From the NCBI RefSeq assembly GCF_037977385.1, contig NZ_CP150277.1:186001-250000 (forward strand): DNA of 64,000 bases. Direction: 5' to 3'. Positions 46,466-57,013 of the stretch are shown here, in pieces. The number at the start of each line of letters is the position of its first letter. Within the stretch, counting starts at the first letter, position 1. A program made the position numbers and the translations under genes. The notes below the pieces were generated by a model that was not told the DNA's origin, ran no database searches, and saw only the letters and a program-made list of their open reading frames with translations. Source of the stretch: Terribacillus sp. FSL K6-0262. GTDB lineage: Bacteria; Bacillota; Bacilli; Bacillales; Amphibacillaceae.

Positions 46466-48511
46466 TTAGTCCAATACGTTCCCATTCAGGGAAAACTCTG
46501 CGTCCAGGGCTTGTAATAGATTGCGATAAGACGGATCATTTTCCAGTCTGTTCTCCGCAATGATCTCTTCTGCATCTTTGCGTGCCGTTTCCAATGCACG
46601 ATAGTCATGAACCATATCGCCTACTTTGAATTCCGGTATACCGCTCTGTTTTTTACCGAAGAAATCGCCAGGTCCTCGAAGCTGCAGATCTTGTTCGGAA
46701 AGCTCGAACCCATTATTTGTTTCTGTCATGATGCGCATCCGCTCTTTGCCGATTTCCCCTTTCGGTTCGGCTATCAGGATGCAATAGCTTTGGGCATCTC
46801 CCCGGCCCACACGACCGCGAAGCTGATGCAGCTGGGATAAGCCGAAGCGCTCCGCATCATAGATGATCATCAAGGTGGCATTTGGCACGTTGACCCCTAC
46901 TTCGACTACCGTGGTCGAAACCAGCACTTGCGTCTCATTGGCCGCGAATTCCTTCATCACTTCTTCTTTTTCATCGGCCGGCAGACGCCCGTGCATGAGT
47001 CCGACACGGATATCAGGCTCAAACACCGCCGAGAGCATCTGATGCAAATCGACTGCATTCTGGATGTCCAGCTTGTCCGATTCTTCGATGAGCGGGCTGA
47101 TCACATATGCCTGATGACCTGCTGCAACCTCCTTCCTGATGAAATCCAGCACCCTGTCAATCGTATTTTCCTTCACCCAATAGGTTTCTATTTCTTTACG
47201 GCCGGCCGGCATTTCATCGATGGCCGAAACGTCCATGTCGCCGAAAGCAGTGATTGCAAGGGTTCGCGGTATCGGAGTGGCTGTCATGAACAGCACATCA
47301 GGATGCAGACCTTTATCACGAAGCGTCCGTCTCTGGGCAACCCCGAAACGATGCTGCTCATCTACGATAGCGAGAGCAAGGTCACGGAAATGGACTTCCT
47401 CCTGGATCAGTGCATGAGTCCCCACCAAAATATCCACTTCCCCATTGGCAATTTGTTCAAGGACAGCTTTGCGGCGTTTCCCTTTGACGCTCCCGGTCAA
47501 AAGTGCCACTGTAGCAAAACCATCGAGCATGCCTGCAAGGGATTCGGCATGCTGTTCAGCCAGGATTTCAGTCGGCACCATGATCGCCCCCTGTTTCCCC
47601 GCTGTCACTGCCGCATACAGCGCAACCGCTGCAACCGCTGTTTTACCCGAGCCAACGTCCCCTTGCAGCAGACGATTCATTCGATATGGTGATTTCAGAT
47701 CACGCATGATTTCCTTCAATACACGCTGCTGCGCGTTGGTCAGCGTAAAAGGCAATGTGGCAACGAATGCTTGCACCCTCTCATTGTCAAAGTCCAAGCT
47801 TCCCCCGGCAGAAGCTTCCCGTTTCCGTTTTCGGATGAATTGCATCTTCAGCTGGAAAAGAAGGAATTCTTCATATGTGAAGCGCCTCCTCGCATGGGCC
47901 AATGCCCTTCTGTCAGGTGGGAAATGCATATGCTGCAGCGCTGTTTTGCGATCAGGCATTTTGTATGCTGTCAAATAGGATGAAGGAAGGATTTCTTCGA
48001 TTTCTTCGTCATATTGTTCCAGTGCCTGTTTCACACTTTTTTGCAGCTGTCTAACCGTCACCGACCCCTTCACTCCATAAACAGGCTGGACAGGCGTCAG
48101 TTCATCCGCTCCGCCGACCTTGAAGTTGCTGACCGTGATCTGCAGGCGGTGCTGATCCCATTTTCCCGTCATCGTCACTTTCCGGCCCGGCAGCAGCTGT
48201 TTCTGGGCAAATGCACGATTGAACATGATCGCCTTCACCGCAACATTTTCAACCAAAAGCGTCACAGTCAATTTGTTTTTCTTCCGTCCATAGTATTGCA
48301 CATGGGCCGGGGAGGCGATTTCACCTTCAATCGTCACTTTATCGTCATGAATCAGTTCTGCGAGCGGCTGTACATCGAAAATGTCATAGCGATATGGCAG
48401 ATGAAAAAGGAGATCTTCGACTGTGAAGATCCCCATATTCGCCAATCCTTCCGCAAGCTTCGCACCGATCCCCTTGACCTGATCAACCGGTTGCTTCAAC
48501 ACATTCCTCAC
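46466..48511 (-). CDS. recG: ATP-dependent DNA helicase RecG
   Basis: Branch-migrating helicase that rescues stalled forks. The 681 residues have the N-terminal wedge/OB domain, then the helicase core: [20 protein letters not shown] (motif I), DEQHRFGV (motif II), MTATPIPRT (III), and the RecG C-terminal [14 protein letters not shown]. The start is GTG at 48511, overlapping the sdaAA stop, with AAAGGGAAAGA upstream. Confidence 0.97.
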   Translation of the reverse strand: MRNVLKQPVDQVKGIGAKLAEGLANMGIFTVEDLLFHLPYRYDIFDVQPLAELIHDDKVTIEGEIASPAHVQYYGRKKNKLTVTLLVENVAVKAIMFNRAFAQKQLLPGRKVTMTGKWDQHRLQITVSNFKVGGADELTPVQPVYGVKGSVTVRQLQKSVKQALEQYDEEIEEILPSSYLTAYKMPDRKTALQHMHFPPDRRALAHARRRFTYEEFLLFQLKMQFIRKRKREASAGGSLDFDNERVQAFVATLPFTLTNAQQRVLKEIMRDLKSPYRMNRLLQGDVGSGKTAVAAVALYAAVTAGKQGAIMVPTEILAEQHAESLAGMLDGFATVALLTGSVKGKRRKAVLEQIANGEVDILVGTHALIQEEVHFRDLALAIVDEQHRFGVAQRRTLRDKGLHPDVLFMTATPIPRTLAITAFGDMDVSAIDEMPAGRKEIETYWVKENTIDRVLDFIRKEVAAGHQAYVISPLIEESDKLDIQNAVDLHQMLSAVFEPDIRVGLMHGRLPADEKEEVMKEFAANETQVLVSTTVVEVGVNVPNATLMIIYDAERFGLSQLHQLRGRVGRGDAQSYCILIAEPKGEIGKERMRIMTETNNGFELSEQDLQLRGPGDFFGKKQSGIPEFKVGDMVHDYRALETARKDAEEIIAENRLENDPSYRNLLQALDAEFSLNGNVLD

Positions 48512-49392
48512 TCTTTCCCTTTCTTAATTCCATTGATCATAGCCGCCAGTCTCCGTCCAGTCGGCGTGTCTGCCAGACCGCCTTCTGCTGTTTCGCGAAG
48601 CGCCGATGGCATAGACTGACCGATCCGATACATGGCTCCGATCACCTCATCACATGGAATCCTGCTCGTGATGCCTGCCAGAGCCATGTCAGCTGATACG
48701 ATGGCATTGGAAGCGCCAGCTGCATTCCGTTTCACACATGGAACTTCCACCAAGCCAGCCACCGGATCACAAACAAGCCCCAGCATGTTCTTCAGCGTTA
48801 TCGCGAATGCCTCCGCGCTTTGCTCCGGTGTGCCTCCTGCCATTTCCACAACGGCTGCGCTGGCCATGGCAGCAGCAGACCCAACCTCAGCCTGACAGCC
48901 TCCTGCAGCACCGCTGATGGAGGCATTGTTCGCCACAACGAATCCGAATGCCCCGGCGGTAAACAGAAAACGAACCATTTGTTCGCGTGTGGGATTCAAT
49001 CTTTCCTTCACTGCGAACAATGCTCCAGGCACGCATCCGGCGCTGCCTGCAGTCGGTGTTGCACAGATCATCCCCATTGCTGCATTCACTTCATTCGTCG
49101 CGACAGCTTTACTCACCGCATCCAATAACAGATGACCGGAAAGCGTATTGCCTTTTGCCATGTATTGCTGCAGCAAAACGGCATCATTCCCAGTCAATCC
49201 AGAATGGGAGGTCACTCCCTTCAGTCCTCGCTCCACCGCTTCTTCCATTATCTTCAGATTGCGTTCCATCTGTCCCATGACGTCCTCGCGGGAACGCTGA
49301 TGGATATCCATCTCCTGCCGTATCATGACCTCCGATATCGATATGCTGTCCGCATTTGCTTGTTCAAGCAATTCCGCTACATTGCGAAACAT
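48508..49392 (-). CDS. sdaAA: L-serine dehydratase, iron-sulfur-dependent, alpha subunit
   Basis: Catalytic [4Fe-4S] subunit converting serine to pyruvate and ammonia. The 294 residues contain Cys motifs in SAGCVPGALF and GLVCDPVAGLVEVPCVKRNA, which ligate the cluster in this family. AGGAG precedes the ATG. It pairs with sdaAB upstream and overlaps recG downstream. Confidence 0.96.
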   Translation of the reverse strand: MFRNVAELLEQANADSISISEVMIRQEMDIHQRSREDVMGQMERNLKIMEEAVERGLKGVTSHSGLTGNDAVLLQQYMAKGNTLSGHLLLDAVSKAVATNEVNAAMGMICATPTAGSAGCVPGALFAVKERLNPTREQMVRFLFTAGAFGFVVANNASISGAAGGCQAEVGSAAAMASAAVVEMAGGTPEQSAEAFAITLKNMLGLVCDPVAGLVEVPCVKRNAAGASNAIVSADMALAGITSRIPCDEVIGAMYRIGQSMPSALRETAEGGLADTPTGRRLAAMINGIKKGKE

Positions 49393-49408
49393 ATGTCACT
49401 CCTCCTGT

Positions 49409-50071
49409 TCAATTGATCAATCGCGATACACGATTGATATGAGACGCTTTCTCCAGAATGTGCATGACATCATCCTCCACATTCTGATCCGTCTCGATCA
49501 CCATAAGCGCATCCTTCCCGACATCCTTCCGGGAAACCTCCATATGCGCAATATTGATTTCGTGCTGTGCCAATATTTGTGTCACAGAAGCTATTGCACC
49601 AAAGCGATCATTGTGCATGATCAAAATAGCCGGTTTATTTCCTGACATACGCAGTTCAAATCCGTTAAGCTCCGTGATTTCCACTTTTCCGCCGCCGATG
49701 GAAACACCGACCAGCTCCATGCTGCCATCGTCTGTACCCAGCTTCACCCTTGCCGTGTTTGGATGTTCAGTGGCAGCTGTATCTTCAATGAATTCTATTT
49801 TCATATTTCGTTTGTCAGCTGTTTCCAGTGCGAACCTGATCCGGTCATCATCGGTGTCATAACCAAGCAAACCGCCGACAATCGCCAAATCAGTACCATG
49901 CCCGCGATACGTCTTTGCAAATGAACCGTATAAATGAATCGTCGCCCAAGTCGGCTCTTTCCCGTAAATCAATCTTGCGGCACGCCCGATACGGGCAGCG
50001 CCGGCAGTATGGGAACTGGATGGACCGACCATGACCGGTCCGATGATATCGAATACGGATTGATATTTCAT
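49409..50071 (-). CDS. sdaAB: L-serine dehydratase, iron-sulfur-dependent, beta subunit
   Basis: Regulatory/substrate-binding partner of SdaAA. The 220 residues have the SDH beta domain (IIGPVMVGPSSSHTAGAARI) and a C-terminal ACT domain (from about 148, ILIMHNDRFGAIASVTQILA) that binds serine in related enzymes. Confidence 0.96.
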   Translation of the reverse strand: MKYQSVFDIIGPVMVGPSSSHTAGAARIGRAARLIYGKEPTWATIHLYGSFAKTYRGHGTDLAIVGGLLGYDTDDDRIRFALETADKRNMKIEFIEDTAATEHPNTARVKLGTDDGSMELVGVSIGGGKVEITELNGFELRMSGNKPAILIMHNDRFGAIASVTQILAQHEINIAHMEVSRKDVGKDALMVIETDQNVEDDVMHILEKASHINRVSRLIN

Positions 50072-50133
50072 AGGCTCACTCCTCCTGTGTCTATTTTATC
50101 ATGCATCACACATATGTTCCTACTGCAACCAAT

Positions 50134-50159
50134 GAAAAAAGCTCCTGTCAAGGAGCTTT
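50134..50159 (-). terminator. Rho-independent terminator after fakA/yloV
   Basis: Minus strand AAAGCTCCT, TGAC, AGGAGCTTT and three more T: a perfect 9-bp stem just past the yloV stop. Confidence 0.88.
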
Positions 50160-50167
50160 CCCCACTC

Positions 50168-51814
50168 TTATTCAACTGCGACCAAGTACGTGTATACAGG
50201 CTGATTGCCTTCATGGATTTCCAGCTCCGCCTCCGGGAATTCCTCTTCGACGAAATCCTCCAGGCGGTCATCCGTTCCGGCCGCATCTTCCCCGCGGATA
50301 ACCGTAATCAATTCATCTTCGTCAGTGACCATCTGCCCAAGCAAGAGCTCAAGGGCTTCGTCCGCAGAAGAAGCAGCGGAAATGATCTTACCTTCCAAAA
50401 TAGCAATGAATTGTCCTTCCTTGATTGCGACACCTTCGATTGTCGTATCACGAACAGCATGTGTCACTTGTCCGGATTTCACTTGCGAAATTGCTTCTAT
50501 CATAGCTTCGGCATTGTTGTCTGCCTCTTGGGAAGCATCAAAGGCAAGCAAAGAACGCATACCTTGAGGAATCGTCTTCGTCGGGACAACAAATGCTTGC
50601 ACTTCCGCCATTTTAGCTGCCTGCTCCGCTGCCATTATGATGTTCTTGTTATTGGGCAATATATAGACAGAATCAGCATTCGCTGCTTTGATGGCATCGG
50701 CAATATCCTGTGTGCTCGGGTTCATCGTCTGTCCGCCTGAAATGACGATATTCGCCCCAAGGCTTTCAAACAACGCCTTCACGCCATCCCCCATCGCAAC
50801 GGTGACAATGCCATGGCGGTTGCGTTCCTGCTTTTCTTTTTTACCGACGATCGCTGCATGCTGTTCCCGCATATTCTCGATCTTCATATTGATCAAGCTG
50901 CCGAACTTCTGGCTGTATGTCATGACTTCCCCTGGATATTCCGTATGGATATGCACCTTCACGACATCCTCATCAGCCACGACCAGCAAGGAATCACCTC
51001 TACCGTTCAATTCCTCCCGGTAAGCCTGTTCATCGAATGGATTCTCCTTCAGCTTGTCCGCTTCGAATTTGACCATGAATTCCGTGCAATAGCCATATGT
51101 GATATCGGCTGTATCCAAAAAGTCCTGCGCTTGCTTGTGATGCTCTGCACTCACAAGATTCTCCATCTTGCCATGCTGCACCTCAGCCGGAAGTTCTTCA
51201 CCCGTCAAAGCAGCAAGGAAACCTTCATAAACCGTGACCAGTCCTTGACCCCCGCTATCCACAACACCGACTTCCTTGAGAACAGGAAGCAAATCGGGTG
51301 TACGGCTCAGGCTTTGCTTTGCAGCTTCCACCACAAATCTGAACAGCTCGACCGGATCGGCTTCCGCCCTTGATTTTTCAACAGCTGCCGCCGCTGCATC
51401 CTTCGCTACTGTCAGGATCGTCCCTTCGACAGGTTTCATGACTGCTTTATATGCAGTTTTAACACCAGCATCCAATGCATGGGCAAACTTGCCTGCAGTC
51501 AGGTCCTTATTTCCTTCCAGCGCTTTTGCAAAACCTCGGAAAAGCTGTGAGAGAATGACACCCGAATTCCCCCTTGCTCCCATCAGCAACCCTTTGGCAA
51601 AGGCCGAAGCGATCACACCGACTTCCTCACTGTCCGTTTCCTGGACAGCCTTCGCCCCCGATGTAATCGTCAAGTTCATGTTTGTACCTGTATCGCCATC
51701 CGGTACGGGAAATACATTCAATGCATCAATCGTCTTGGCGTTATCAGCCAGATGCTGTGCACCGGTCAGCAGCATTCCCGCAAATGTCTTCCCATCCACA
51801 TTTCCAACACTCAA
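50168..51814 (-). CDS. fakA: DAK2-domain fatty acid kinase subunit FakA (YloV)
   Basis: ATP-binding subunit of the fatty acid kinase that phosphorylates exogenous fatty acids held by a FakB/DegV protein. The 548 residues have an N-terminal DAK2/DhaL domain (DALNVFPVPDGDTGTNMNLT, GARGNSGVILSQLFRG), a central domain and a C-terminal DegV-like domain (VAMGDGVKALFESLGANIVI). The start is TTG with AAGGAGG 7 nt upstream. No fakB lies nearby. Confidence 0.92.
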   Translation of the reverse strand: MSVGNVDGKTFAGMLLTGAQHLADNAKTIDALNVFPVPDGDTGTNMNLTITSGAKAVQETDSEEVGVIASAFAKGLLMGARGNSGVILSQLFRGFAKALEGNKDLTAGKFAHALDAGVKTAYKAVMKPVEGTILTVAKDAAAAAVEKSRAEADPVELFRFVVEAAKQSLSRTPDLLPVLKEVGVVDSGGQGLVTVYEGFLAALTGEELPAEVQHGKMENLVSAEHHKQAQDFLDTADITYGYCTEFMVKFEADKLKENPFDEQAYREELNGRGDSLLVVADEDVVKVHIHTEYPGEVMTYSQKFGSLINMKIENMREQHAAIVGKKEKQERNRHGIVTVAMGDGVKALFESLGANIVISGGQTMNPSTQDIADAIKAANADSVYILPNNKNIIMAAEQAAKMAEVQAFVVPTKTIPQGMRSLLAFDASQEADNNAEAMIEAISQVKSGQVTHAVRDTTIEGVAIKEGQFIAILEGKIISAASSADEALELLLGQMVTDEDELITVIRGEDAAGTDDRLEDFVEEEFPEAELEIHEGNQPVYTYLVAVE

Positions 51815-51844
51815 ACTGTTTCCTCCTTAAATCTGCCGGCTATT

Positions 51845-52207
51845 CTAGTCTGCAGAAACACTGACGCCTTGAATATAAATGTTCACAGAGCTCGTCAGCA
51901 CGCCCAATGCCCGATCCAATGTATATTTCACTTGGGATTGCACATTATGTGCGACCTCGGATATTTTGGTTCCATAACTTACAATGATGTGCAAGTCGAT
52001 CTGGACTTTGTTGTCCGCCTGGGTCACGACTATTCCTTTTGAATAGTTCTCCCTGCGGAGTATTTCTGCTATGCCGTCACGTAATTGATGTCTGGAAGCC
52101 ATACCGACGATGCCATAGCATTTTACCGCGGCACTTCCAGCCAATGTTGCGATTACATCCGTTGCAATCGTGATTCTTCCATCCTCTGTAGTCAGATGAA
52201 GGCTCAT
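51845..52207 (-). CDS. Asp23/Gls24 family envelope-stress protein (YloU)
   Basis: Small Asp23/Gls24-family protein of 120 residues. It contains the family segments EDGRITIATDVIATLAGSAA and VQIDLHIIVSYGTKISEVAH. ATG at 52207 has AGGAGGAG 7 nt upstream; the in-frame extension to 52264 lacks a site. It is co-transcribed with fakA, a conserved pairing. Confidence 0.92.
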   Translation of the reverse strand: MSLHLTTEDGRITIATDVIATLAGSAAVKCYGIVGMASRHQLRDGIAEILRRENYSKGIVVTQADNKVQIDLHIIVSYGTKISEVAHNVQSQVKYTLDRALGVLTSSVNIYIQGVSVSAD

Positions 52208-52293
52208 GCGGCTCCTCCTAACGCTTCTCAAATATATTCCTACTATACTATATGGAAGCTTCATTTGAAAGCGGATTAAAAATAGCCCTTTCT

Positions 52294-52322
52294 ACAATGC
52301 CAGCTAAACATCATACTGTCAA
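52294..52322 (-). promoter_or_regulatory. Probable promoter of yloU-fakA
   Basis: Minus strand TTGACA (52322-52317), a 17-bp spacer and CATTGT (52299-52294) with an extended -10 TG. The -35 is perfect, the -10 weak. Confidence 0.45.
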
Positions 52323-52425
52323 GTAAATTTTCTTGATATATTTTTGTTAGATTATTGCATTACATGCCGAGTTGTGATAAATTTGTTTAGTGTTACAAAC
52401 TACTCGTCATATTAGGAGGGATAAC

Positions 52426-52614
52426 ATGGGACGCAAATGTGTAATCACAGGACGCACTACTCGTTCTGGTAATGCTCGTTCTCATGCCATGAACGCTAAT
52501 AAACGTACTTGGAAAGCAAACGTTCAAAAAGTTCGCATCCTTGTTGATGGTAAACCCAAAAAAGTTTACGTATCAGCTCGTGCGCTTAAAAAAGGTAACA
52601 TCGAACGCGTATAA
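52426..52614 (+). CDS. rpmB: 50S ribosomal protein L28
   Basis: Ribosomal protein of 62 residues starting [20 protein letters not shown], on the plus strand and divergent from yloU. AGGAGG lies 7 nt before the ATG; an in-frame upstream codon at 52390 has no site. It converges with spoVM onto a shared terminator. Confidence 0.97.
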   Translation: MGRKCVITGRTTRSGNARSHAMNANKRTWKANVQKVRILVDGKPKKVYVSARALKKGNIERV

Positions 52615-52658
52615 ATAGCATTTCTAAAATACTTTTATGGTAGCATTCGCATGCGACA

Positions 52659-52694
52659 AAAAAAGCACCCTTTTTCGAAAGGAGTGCTTTTTTT
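52659..52694. terminator. Bidirectional terminator between rpmB and spoVM
   Basis: AAAAAAGCACCCTTT, TTCG tetraloop, AAAGGAGTGCTTTTTTT: stem with one bulged base and T-runs on both strands, serving rpmB (plus) and spoVM (minus). Confidence 0.88.
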
Positions 52695-52698
52695 CGTG

Positions 52699-52779
52699 CT
52701 AATCTTTTTTAAACGTTCCGATAATGACGCGGACAAAGCCACCGATGAACCTCGGGAGTTTAAAGGTATAGAATTTCAT
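52699..52779 (-). CDS. spoVM: Stage V sporulation protein SpoVM
   Basis: A 26-residue amphipathic peptide, MKFYTFKLPRFIGGFVRVII plus GTFKKD, which is nearly identical to B. subtilis SpoVM. SpoVM recognises the convex forespore membrane and anchors SpoIVA and the spore coat. The helix-breaking Pro9 important for curvature sensing is present. AAGGAGG and AAGGGG sites precede the ATG. It is too short for standard ORF callers. It lies between thiN and rpmB, as in B. subtilis. Confidence 0.96.
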   Translation of the reverse strand: MKFYTFKLPRFIGGFVRVIIGTFKKD

Positions 52780-52825
52780 AAGTTCCCCTTCCTCCTTTTT
52801 CCTGAGCAGCCTAACGCTGTAGCTT

Positions 52826-53470
52826 TTAAACATCCTTGCTCTTTATCATTATTACTATGCCTGAGGTGAATGAATAAGTACCAGTTTGTGCAACAAGCTC
52901 ATTGGAGATGGACAGTGTCCCGCCCCAATGGATCGAAGCATCTGTTAAAGGATATTTAAAGCCGGTCAAGGTTAGACCATCAACTTGCTCGGAGAAGGAA
53001 AGAAATGATACATAACGGTATGCATCATCTTGTTTTGTTTGGTATGTACCTGGCCGATGCATGCGGATCATGTTCTGCCTGTCGATGATGACAGCCTCAT
53101 CGAATGCATCAAGCAGCCTGTACAGCATCTGGATGTTGATGAGCTCATGATCAAGCCTTCCGCCAGTCACTCCATAGACCGTCACTTCACTTGCACCGAG
53201 TTCTTGCGCGTGACGGATTGCCAGTTCGAAATCCGTTTCATCTTTTTCCGGAGGATACACAAGGACTTGATCGGCATATTGCCGGATCATCGCCAGGTCC
53301 TCCTCCGACACCGAATCGAAATCCCCTACAGCCAGTTTCATCCGGATGCCGGCAGATGCCAGCGCTTTTGCACCAGCATCCGCCCCTATCCAGATATGAT
53401 GCTGTTCAGCGTGTAAATCCGGCAGGCTGCCCGCTCCGCCGACCAGCCCGATACTCCGCTTTGCTCCCAT
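52826..53470 (-). CDS. thiN: Thiamine diphosphokinase ThiN
   Basis: Makes thiamine diphosphate from thiamine and ATP. The 214 residues contain IGADAGAKALASAGIRMKLA, the acidic VGDFDSVSEED and DETDFELAIRHA, and the C-terminal beta-rich thiamine-binding domain (SISNELVAQTGTYSFTSGIV). It follows rpe by 3 bp. Confidence 0.94.
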   Translation of the reverse strand: MGAKRSIGLVGGAGSLPDLHAEQHHIWIGADAGAKALASAGIRMKLAVGDFDSVSEEDLAMIRQYADQVLVYPPEKDETDFELAIRHAQELGASEVTVYGVTGGRLDHELINIQMLYRLLDAFDEAVIIDRQNMIRMHRPGTYQTKQDDAYRYVSFLSFSEQVDGLTLTGFKYPLTDASIHWGGTLSISNELVAQTGTYSFTSGIVIMIKSKDV

Positions 53471-53473
53471 CTG

Positions 53474-54127
53474 TCATTCAGCCGCTTCCCGGATTGCTGC
53501 AATTGCCGCAGCCCGGTCTTCCTTGCCATAAACCGCACTGCCGGCAACAAGTACATCCGCACCAGCATCCGTACATAGTTTAGCCGTTTCAGTGTTCACA
53601 CCGCCATCGATTTCGATTTCGAAATCGAGTTCAAGTGCAGCACGAAGCCTTGCTAATTCTTCCACCTTCTTCAATACGGAAGGGATGAAGCTTTGGCCGC
53701 CAAAACCTGGATTGACCGTCATCAAAAGCACCATATCTACCTCAGGCAACATTTCTTCTATCAAACCGACAGGCGTTGCCGGGTTCAACACGACCCCCGC
53801 CTTGACTCCCTGTTCCTTGATCATCATGATCGTCCGGTGCAGGTGGATGCAAGCTTCCTGATGGACAGTGATGATATCGGCACCGGCCTTGGCGAAAACT
53901 TCGATATATTGCTCGGGCTTCTCTATCATCAGATGAACATCCAGCGGAAGATCAGTCACAGGACGAATCGCCTCCACGATAAGCGGCCCGATCGTAATAT
54001 TCGGAACAAAATGGCCGTCCATCACATCGACATGGATGTAATCGGCTCCGCCTTTTTCCACGTCACGGATTTCCATAGCCAAATTGGCAAAGTCAGCTGA
54101 AAGAATGGATGGTGCGATTTTTGTCAT
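53474..54127 (-). CDS. rpe: Ribulose-phosphate 3-epimerase
   Basis: Pentose phosphate enzyme interconverting ribulose-5-P and xylulose-5-P. The 217-residue TIM barrel has [25 protein letters not shown] (metal His/Asp), [21 protein letters not shown] and EIDGGVN. Two adjacent ATGs exist; 54127 is better spaced from GAGG. It overlaps or abuts the rsgA stop. Confidence 0.96.
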   Translation of the reverse strand: MTKIAPSILSADFANLAMEIRDVEKGGADYIHVDVMDGHFVPNITIGPLIVEAIRPVTDLPLDVHLMIEKPEQYIEVFAKAGADIITVHQEACIHLHRTIMMIKEQGVKAGVVLNPATPVGLIEEMLPEVDMVLLMTVNPGFGGQSFIPSVLKKVEELARLRAALELDFEIEIDGGVNTETAKLCTDAGADVLVAGSAVYGKEDRAAAIAAIREAAE

Positions 54128-54129
54128 CA

Positions 54130-55014
54130 TTAATACCTCGGCTTTCTCGATTTGATTTCCTCAAGGAACTGCAGGTAATGCATATAGCGGTACTCTGGAA
54201 TCTCCCCTGCGCCGACCGCTTGCTTCACTGCGCATTTAGGTTCCTTGTGATGCATACAGCCCCTGAATTTACAGCTATCTTCCCGCTCCCTGAATTCCGG
54301 GAAGCATGACGGCAGTTCTTCGGCTTCCAATTCAGTGAACTCCAGTGAACTGAATCCTGGTGTATCTGCGACAAGGCCGCCTCCAATCGGTATAAGCTCC
54401 ACATGCCTTGTCGTATGGCGGCCGCGTCCAAGACTTTCGGATATTTCTTTTGTTTCCAGCTCCAGCCGCGGATCGATCGCGTTGAGCATCGATGATTTAC
54501 CGACCCCAGACTGTCCCGCAATCACCGAGATTTTGTCTTTCATATGCAGCTTCACTCGATCCAAGTTTGTCTCTTCCTTGGAGGACAGCATCTCGACCGG
54601 GTATCCGATCTGTTGATAATCGTCCTTGAACGCTTCTATCTCGGCCATCCCATCGGCAGACAGCATGTCCATTTTCGTAATGAAAATGACTGGCTCGATA
54701 TGCTTCGATTCCACTAAAACAAGGAATCGATCGAGTAATGCCGTACTGAAATCCGGCTGTGCCGCCGATGTTACGATGATGGCCTGATCGATATTTGCGA
54801 TCGGCGGCCTGACGAGCTCGTTTTTCCGCGGAAGGACGTCCAGCACATAGCCCTCCTGCTTTGTTTCCGCTTCGAATTCCACTTCATCACCGACAAGCGG
54901 CGTTATTTTTTGTTTGCGAAATACACCTCTGCCACGACATTGATAGGTCTCTCCCTCATCCGTGAGAACATAATAAAACCCGCTCAATGCTTTCATAATC
55001 TTACCTGATGGCAT
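54130..55014 (-). CDS. rsgA: Small ribosomal subunit biogenesis GTPase RsgA
   Basis: Circularly permuted GTPase that checks late 30S assembly. The 294 residues have an N-terminal OB fold, FITKMDML (G4) before [14 protein letters not shown] (G1), DTPGFSSLE (G3) and a C-terminal zinc finger ([19 protein letters not shown]). It is directly downstream of prkC, whose B. subtilis counterpart phosphorylates this protein. Confidence 0.96.
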   Translation of the reverse strand: MPSGKIMKALSGFYYVLTDEGETYQCRGRGVFRKQKITPLVGDEVEFEAETKQEGYVLDVLPRKNELVRPPIANIDQAIIVTSAAQPDFSTALLDRFLVLVESKHIEPVIFITKMDMLSADGMAEIEAFKDDYQQIGYPVEMLSSKEETNLDRVKLHMKDKISVIAGQSGVGKSSMLNAIDPRLELETKEISESLGRGRHTTRHVELIPIGGGLVADTPGFSSLEFTELEAEELPSCFPEFREREDSCKFRGCMHHKEPKCAVKQAVGAGEIPEYRYMHYLQFLEEIKSRKPRY

Positions 55015-57012
55015 TTATTCACCTTCCCTGTCTTCATACGGAACCGTTTTTTCCAAGAATACTTCATCATCCCGCAGTACGCGGTATTCGGCTTCACCGC
55101 CTGCCGGTATGCTCAGTGTCAGTGTAATCTCCTCATCCTCCGTGATCGCCCGTTCATCATAAAGCTCCGTGACATCATGATCGGCATCGCCGACATAAAT
55201 CTGAACAATCTGAGGGACCGAATCCTCCTGTCCCTCATCCGTCTGTTCCTCATCCCCCATCCCTGCATCTTCAGGCTGATAAGGGACAGTGAATGTCACT
55301 GTGTGCGTGGCAGGAGGCAGATTCTCCGGACCGGTCGAGACATACAGATCGACACTGCCATTTTCTTCAATCGATTGCCCCGCTCCCGGATCGTGACGGA
55401 TCACGACACCTTCATCGACTTCGTCCGATGGCTGTTCGATGAAATTGCCATCAAGATCATTCTTATCCAGATAGGATTGGGCCTCTTCCTCCGTCATCCC
55501 GGTCAGATCCGTCAATGTCACTGCCTCTGGTCCCTTGCTCACTTCAAAAATGACCGTCGTGTCCTCCGGAACCACTTTGGATCCTGCCTGAGGCTGGATC
55601 TGGGAGATGATTGTCCCTACCGGTTCATCCGAGAACTCTTCATATGAGCGTACATTTTTATAGCCCTTATCATTCAACAGTTTTTCCACCTGGGAGAATG
55701 ATTTGCCCTCGTAATCATCGAACTCTTCTTTTTCCTTGCCGATGCTTGTGTAGACCGTGACACTGGTTCCTTCCTTGATTTTACTGCCGGCTGAAGGATC
55801 CGTTTTGACGACATTTCCTTCTTCCACTGTATCCGATGCCGTTGCTTCACGTTTCACATGCAGATCCCGTTCGGACAGCTTATCAACCGCATCCGCATAA
55901 GAATCCCCAGTCACATCGATCATCGTGACTTCCTTCGGGGCCGTCGCCAGTACCAAGCCTACACCGGTACCAGCAAGCACTAAAATAATGACAGCTATCC
56001 ACAAAAGGACCTTCCAGCGCTTTTTCTTCTTTTTCGGCTTCTCCGCTTGCCCCGGCGGATTCGTATGACCGTTATGTACGATCGTGTCGGCCAATGACGC
56101 CTTGTTAAGGTCCTTCTCCGAAATGATCGGAATGGCTTTGGTCGTTTCCCCATCGTCCTTAGGCGGCGTGAACCGCGGTTCATCCGCTCTTGCCGGATCA
56201 AGGCATGTTTCCAGATCGGCTTCCATATCATAGGTGCTCGTATAACGATAAAAAGGATCTTTCGTGGTGGCCTTCAGCACGATATTCTCCACGCTTTGGG
56301 GAATATCCCCCGTCCAGCGTCTGACGGATGGCGTTTCCGTCTGCAAATGCTTCAAAGCAATGCTCACCGCTGATTCCCCGGAAAAAGGCAGACGGCCGGT
56401 AAGCAGCTCAAACATGACGATACCAAGGGAATACACATCCGACTTCTTTGTTGCGATGCCTCCCCTTGCCTGTTCAGGGGAAAGATAGTGGACAGAACCC
56501 AGCATGGCATTCGTCTGAGTCAAAGACGTCGCACTCAAGGCTGTGGCAATTCCAAAGTCAGTCACCTTCACCTTGCCATAATCATCGATCAGGATATTCT
56601 GCGGCTTGATATCGCGATGGACGATTCCATTGGCGTGGGCATGGGAAATAGCAGAGGTGACCTGTTTCATGATATCTACAGTGTCAGGCACCACGACGGA
56701 ACCATGGGTGTGTATGTATTGCTTCAATGTCATTCCGCTGACGTATTCCATGACCATGTAGTAAATGCCATCTTCATCGCCGACGTCATATATCGTGACG
56801 ATATTCGGATGTGAAAGACTGGTAGCCGCATGGGCTTCCCGGTGGAATCTGGCGATGAATTCATCATCGTTGGCATATTCCAATTTCAGGACTTTGACGG
56901 CAACTTCACGATCGAGAATGATATCCTGGGCCAAATAGACATTTGCCATACCGCCTCCGCCGATCAGACGGTGTATTTCGTACCGTTCATTCAGCGTACG
57001 TCCTTCGAGCAT
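55015..57012 (-). CDS. prkC: Serine/threonine protein kinase PrkC (PASTA kinase)
   Basis: Membrane Hanks-type kinase sensing peptidoglycan fragments; in Bacillus it promotes germination and stationary-phase adaptation. The 665 residues have a kinase domain (Gly loop IGGGGMANVY, catalytic HRDIKPQNILIDD, DFGIA, activation loop), a basic juxtamembrane stretch (KKKKKRWK), one membrane helix (about 342-365), three PASTA repeats and a C-terminal Ig-like domain with an acidic linker. ATG at 57012 has GGAGGG upstream. Confidence 0.96.
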   Translation of the reverse strand: MLEGRTLNERYEIHRLIGGGGMANVYLAQDIILDREVAVKVLKLEYANDDEFIARFHREAHAATSLSHPNIVTIYDVGDEDGIYYMVMEYVSGMTLKQYIHTHGSVVVPDTVDIMKQVTSAISHAHANGIVHRDIKPQNILIDDYGKVKVTDFGIATALSATSLTQTNAMLGSVHYLSPEQARGGIATKKSDVYSLGIVMFELLTGRLPFSGESAVSIALKHLQTETPSVRRWTGDIPQSVENIVLKATTKDPFYRYTSTYDMEADLETCLDPARADEPRFTPPKDDGETTKAIPIISEKDLNKASLADTIVHNGHTNPPGQAEKPKKKKKRWKVLLWIAVIILVLAGTGVGLVLATAPKEVTMIDVTGDSYADAVDKLSERDLHVKREATASDTVEEGNVVKTDPSAGSKIKEGTSVTVYTSIGKEKEEFDDYEGKSFSQVEKLLNDKGYKNVRSYEEFSDEPVGTIISQIQPQAGSKVVPEDTTVIFEVSKGPEAVTLTDLTGMTEEEAQSYLDKNDLDGNFIEQPSDEVDEGVVIRHDPGAGQSIEENGSVDLYVSTGPENLPPATHTVTFTVPYQPEDAGMGDEEQTDEGQEDSVPQIVQIYVGDADHDVTELYDERAITEDEEITLTLSIPAGGEAEYRVLRDDEVFLEKTVPYEDREGE

Positions 57013-57013
57013 G

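Noticed and set aside
46928..47692. Plus-strand open frame of about 254 codons
   Set aside because: Antisense shadow of recG helicase motifs.
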